Part shown: positions 62,401 to 64,000 of the stretch, piece after piece | Position numbering within the stretch: the stretch's first letter is position 1 | How the letters are laid out: each line of letters starts with the position of its first letter | NCBI RefSeq assembly: GCF_932526225.1 | Contig: NC_064044.1 | Span: 9,992,050 to 10,056,049, forward strand | Direction of reading: 5' to 3' | Origin: Nematostella vectensis | Taxonomy: Eukaryota; Cnidaria; Anthozoa; Actiniaria; Edwardsiidae | DNA: 64,000 bases | Notes under the pieces: generated by a model | The model's database searches: none | What the model was told of the DNA's origin: nothing | What the model saw: the letters and a program-made list of their open reading frames with translations, nothing else | Translations under genes and position numbers: made by a program

Positions 62401-62796
62401 AAGAGTGTTAATAATCAGGCTTAAGAAACAAAACCACTAACCACCACAAGAATTCACTTTGTCAAGCATTATCAAACACATTATCTTTATCCCAAAAATA
62501 GAAAAGAAAACAGAAAAATGCAAAGGATACTGCTAAACAGAATTGGTATCAAAACTATTTATGGAACTATTAATTAGGCTGTATAATTAATTCTTACCTT
62601 AAATTTAGTTGAGTTTCAAATTCTTGCCCCAATATATCAGCCTGTGCCGGTTCTGCATTGGTAAGACTCCCCCCTTGAGTGTTATTGGGTGGGGTCAGGG
62701 GTCCTTGCGCTTCTGCTGCACTGCTACAGGTATATGGCTGCTGGGATAATGATGTTTCTTGTTGAGTCTGTGTTGGCTTGGGGAGTTGTTTATGCT
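44407..62796 (-). CDS. AGO: Argonaute protein, slicer type, with QQTP-repeat N-terminal extension (5' end not found)
   Basis: Small-RNA-guided silencing endonuclease. Exons in coding order: 62598-62796, 61402-62123, 57455-57756, 57257-57316, 56232-56505, 54960-55100, 54439-54586, 51976-52147, 50050-50409, 48217-48798, 46708-46944, 45757-45944, 44407-44506. All phases agree; about 1161 residues in the window. Order: Q/P/T-rich extension (1-307), N domain ([17 protein letters not shown]), L1, PAZ ([28 protein letters not shown]), L2, MID ([27 protein letters not shown]), PIWI. Catalytic DEDH residues are present: [47 protein letters not shown]; slicing activity is therefore likely. C-terminus ASMYFT resembles the TMYFA end of animal AGO-clade proteins, so this is AGO and not PIWI clade. 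Two donors are GTTAGT-type. The first listed exon opens in phase 1, so an upstream exon with the start codon is missing. Confidence 0.97.
44585..45756 (-). repeat. 32-bp minisatellite seeded at the Argonaute penultimate exon donor
   Basis: About 35 units. Minus-strand consensus: AGGGTAAGTCACGTGAGTAG then AAAGAGCAAGGG. The genuine exon 45757-45944 ends AGAGCCAGGGGGCTTGTCAA then CGCAGG, and its intron starts GTAAGTCACGTGAGTAGAAA. Some longer units (44820-44940, 45130-45175) keep GAGCCAGGAGGGCTTGTCAA from the exon. The array fills the intron almost from donor to the last exon. Nearly every unit has an intact GTAAGT and the E-box palindrome CACGTG. Confidence 0.93.
45976..46407. mobile_element. 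432-bp element with inverted TACCGTAAATGATCTAATAAACG ends
   Basis: TACCGTAAATGATCTAATAA at 45976 is the exact complement of TTATTAGATCATTTACGGTA ending at 46407. The interior is G-rich and repeats GGGGCGTTTATTAGA-type phrases several times. No coding frame. Located in Argonaute intron 45945-46707. Confidence 0.88.
47555..48050 (+). repeat. Tandemly amplified GGGGCGTGGC dispersed element
   Basis: Five to six units of about 90 bp: AATATTTTCTTAAATTATAA, GAAAAAGACAAGTAGAGGCG, TGGCTGGGCCCCAAATATTT and TCTTAATGTTTCTGTATTG, separated by C runs. Single copies of the same family occur at 1300-1410, 12420, 25316, 25638 and 40845. Lies in Argonaute intron 46945-48216. Confidence 0.88.
49399..49848. mobile_element. 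450-bp MITE with GGCCGTCCACACTAACACGG ends
   Basis: GGCCGTCCACACTAACACGG then ATTCGTTTGAATCCGTAT at the left is inverted as AATCCGTGTTAGTGTGGACG at the right. The left end is repeated inside (two further copies near 49460 and 49520). No protein-coding frame. In Argonaute intron 48799-50049. Confidence 0.85.
50865..51869. mobile_element. piggyBac-like non-autonomous element, ~1 kb
   Basis: TTAA at 50865-50868 is followed by CACATTGACCCCTGAACC; at the right CCAGTCAATGGG precedes TTAA at 51866-51869. Flanking TTAA and short inverted CCCATTGAC-type ends are typical of piggyBac-derived elements. No transposase-like frame of useful length. In Argonaute intron 50410-51975. Confidence 0.65.
52180..52350 (+). 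repeat. (GGTGA)-rich simple repeat
   Basis: Runs of AGGTGAGGTGA, AAGGCGAGG and similar words in Argonaute intron 52148-54438. Every AGGTGAG is also a plus-strand donor-like word, which has no bearing on the minus-strand gene. Confidence 0.7.
52692..52826. mobile_element. MITE, octamer-bearing family (copy 3)
   Basis: TAGTTTATTAGACGCCGTTT pairs with AACGGCGTCTAAACTA; the core has CGTTCCAAATGCAAATAC and TCATTTGCATGAATTTACAT. Close relative of 26469-26603. Confidence 0.85.
53050..53805 (+). mobile_element. Pogo/Tigger-type element relic inside the array
   Basis: Begins CAGTAGAACCTGTCCTTAAG directly after TA, matching pogo/Tigger ends, followed by several AAGACCACCTG repeats. A frame at 53422-53871 starts [19 protein letters not shown] (CENP-B-like N-terminus), passes an acidic stretch and ends [12 protein letters not shown], the usual transposase C-terminus; the DDD catalytic core is missing. 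The frame then runs into array sequence. The right inverted end was not found. Confidence 0.8.
53422..53871 (+). pseudogene. Internally deleted pogo/Tigger transposase remnant
   Basis: 149 codons: DNA-binding N-terminus fused by deletion to the C-terminal segment [15 protein letters not shown] and KQKSITDFF. Lacks the catalytic domain, so it cannot transpose. Codons after about 53790 come from the minisatellite. Confidence 0.75.
54791..54875. repeat. Two adjacent short hairpins
   Basis: TGGCGCAGTTG and CAACTGCGCCA are perfect 11-bp arms around GCAGAG; next, ACATTTCC and GGGAAATGT pair around a short loop. The first part resembles a tRNA A-box (GGCGCAGTTGGCAGAGC), but no B-box follows. Lies in Argonaute intron 54587-54959. 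Confidence 0.5.
55101..56231. other. Argonaute intron with possible retroelement tail
   Basis: Begins with CAGGGGCGTATTTAGGG-type dispersed sequence. A pyrimidine-rich stretch (55770-55870) is followed by AATAAAAATATATTAAGATC and an A9 run at about 55970, which looks like the 3' tail of a plus-strand non-LTR retroelement. No coding frame supports it. Confidence 0.35.
58010..61330. repeat. 62-bp minisatellite, about 52 units
   Basis: Unit: ATACCCTAGGGGGTACTGGT, AGTGGTGGGAGGGAGGGGGG, ACTAGTCTAATATATGTGTT and AA. Very homogeneous, with length variation mainly in the G run. Fills Argonaute intron 57757-61401 and ends about 70 bp from the donor of exon 61402-62123. Unlike the other Argonaute arrays it does not copy exon sequence. 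Short frames within it (TGSGGREGG-type) are artefacts. Confidence 0.95.
61430..61905 (-). repeat. Coding 21-bp minisatellite, QQTPAGP heptapeptide
   Basis: Twenty-three consecutive QQTP-containing heptads ([21 protein letters not shown]) inside the Argonaute exon 61402-62123. The period is a multiple of three, so copy-number change keeps the frame. The opposite-strand frame (LLESAVD repeats) is an artefact. Confidence 0.93.
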
Positions 62797-64000
62797 CTGG
62801 AACAAATAGTGAAAAGCTTGAATCATTTAGTTAAATTAAAATATTAAAATAATATATTTTTAATAACATAATATAATACAGCCTAAAGTGCTAAATAAAA
62901 CAAAAAAAAACAAAAACTGAAATTGATTATAGATTATACGTTGGAGGCTAGGCAGACATGATGTGTAACTGGGAGTGGGAGTTGTTAGATTTGACAGTTT
63001 ATTTTGATTAGCTGTAGAAAATCTTATTGGCATTTGGGTGCTCAACATTTTACCCTCCTGTAAGAGAGCCTGACTTTTCCATTTAAACATAAAAAGAAAA
63101 AGATCCCATAGGCAGTATCTATTTTCTATGAATATTAAAAAAAAAATCCAAAAGAGTTTATGATGGCCCGCCATGAGGTGGAACTTTTCCCAAATTTTAC
63201 AGATCAGGAGTGTTGTAACAAAAAATAGTTTTCATGAATCACAGAAATTGTGATCGCAATGGCTATGAAAATATAAAAGAAAACACTGAATGCTAGATCA
63301 AAGAAATTATAAGCTATAAACACTATTAAAAATTACACCAAACTTGCATTTCCCTTAGCAGCTTTATAATTTGTATGGTATAATAGGCTGAGATTTCACT
63401 AACTATGAACCCTTTGCCTCCTGTTGACAGGGAGCAGAAAGCATTGATTGGAGAAAGTACAACAACCAACAGGGTGGCAATGGGGTTTTCCTTGATTAGA
63501 CAAAAATTTGCTGTGATTCGTGTGGCCATGATTTATGCAATTGTATGTTTCTCATTTAACCAGAATTTGTCTGGTGCTGTTTAATGAGTTCTGTTTTTTA
63601 AAAATTTTACAATTTTGCTGCCAATTAGAAAGTTCTTTCTGTGATTCTTGAAAATCGTTTTTTTAACTCTGTCGTGATCTGTGAAAATGCAAAAAATTGT
63701 TCTATGATTGCTTCCCACTCTCCCCTTTACCCCCCCCCCCCCCCCTGATATGATGGAGGTCAAACACCGAACAAGGCTGCACTCAAAGAAACTGTGTATC
63801 GTAGCCCGCAGTGCTTCATGGGTATCAAGTAAATAAGCTTTCAGATACCAGGATTTTGCCATTTATATGTTACCCATAAACCACCAGGTTACAACAAAGG
63901 ATTTTAAAGTGGAACCTTATTTGAAATAGGAATCAGCAATATACTTAAACTTTGAAAAAGCTTGTGTAATAATAATGTCCAAAAACTACAATAATGCAGT
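62797..64000. other. Upstream Argonaute sequence, no exon recognised
   Basis: Should hold an intron and perhaps the first Argonaute exon, because exon 62598-62796 opens in phase 1 behind the acceptor TTTGTTCCAG. AT-rich, with a C18-type run near 63730. No convincing start-codon exon was recognised. Confidence 0.5.

Overview
The window is nuclear DNA of an animal. Seven protein-coding genes can be assembled exon by exon from both strands; all are split by many GT-AG introns (one GC-AG), and the intergenic and intronic DNA is crowded with minisatellites and short inverted-repeat (MITE-like) elements. Gene content (a NOX2-type oxidase, an RDM1 gene, an APOOL with the vertebrate-like C-terminus, a slicer-type Argonaute), intron density and repeat style fit an anthozoan cnidarian such as a sea anemone. 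The phylum is an inference, and the species is not established from the sequence.

Layout: (1) 1-8882, minus: NOX2-like NADPH oxidase, 13 exons, C-terminal half cut off by the left edge. (2) 11073-20845, minus: complete SDHA (complex II flavoprotein), 16 exons, 664 residues. (3) 21579-24351, plus: C2HC zinc-finger gene joining ZNF474-like and ZC2HC1-like modules, head to head with SDHA. (4) 26807-33183, minus: SLC22A18-type major facilitator transporter, 7 exons. (5) 33559-37500, plus: MICOS subunit APOOL/MIC27, head to head with gene 4 over 375 bp. (6) 38075-42461, minus: RDM1, 6 exons. (7) 44407-62796, minus: Argonaute with a long QQTP-repeat N-terminal extension, 13 exons seen, start codon not found. 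The genes form no operon; the two divergent pairs may share promoters, and two of the genes in those pairs are mitochondrial.

The most unusual observation is that five large tandem arrays in three unrelated genes (two in NOX, one in RDM1, two in Argonaute) each consist of copies of the 3' end of the adjacent coding exon together with its 5' splice site and the start of the intron. A smaller duplication copies an exon 5' end with its acceptor, and three further arrays lie at or close to a donor. The intron thus begins with a run of decoy exon-end/donor units. This looks like a recurrent process seeded at exon-intron junctions. It deserves a genome-wide test.

Most remaining DNA is repeat: at least ten foldback/MITE-like elements (one family carrying octamer ATGCAAAT motifs), a pogo/Tigger relic inside the Argonaute array, an IS630/Tc1-type transposase fragment, a piggyBac-like 1 kb element with TTAA ends, and a dispersed GGGGCGTGGC family that has become tandem in an Argonaute intron. 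No tRNA, rRNA or CRISPR array was seen.
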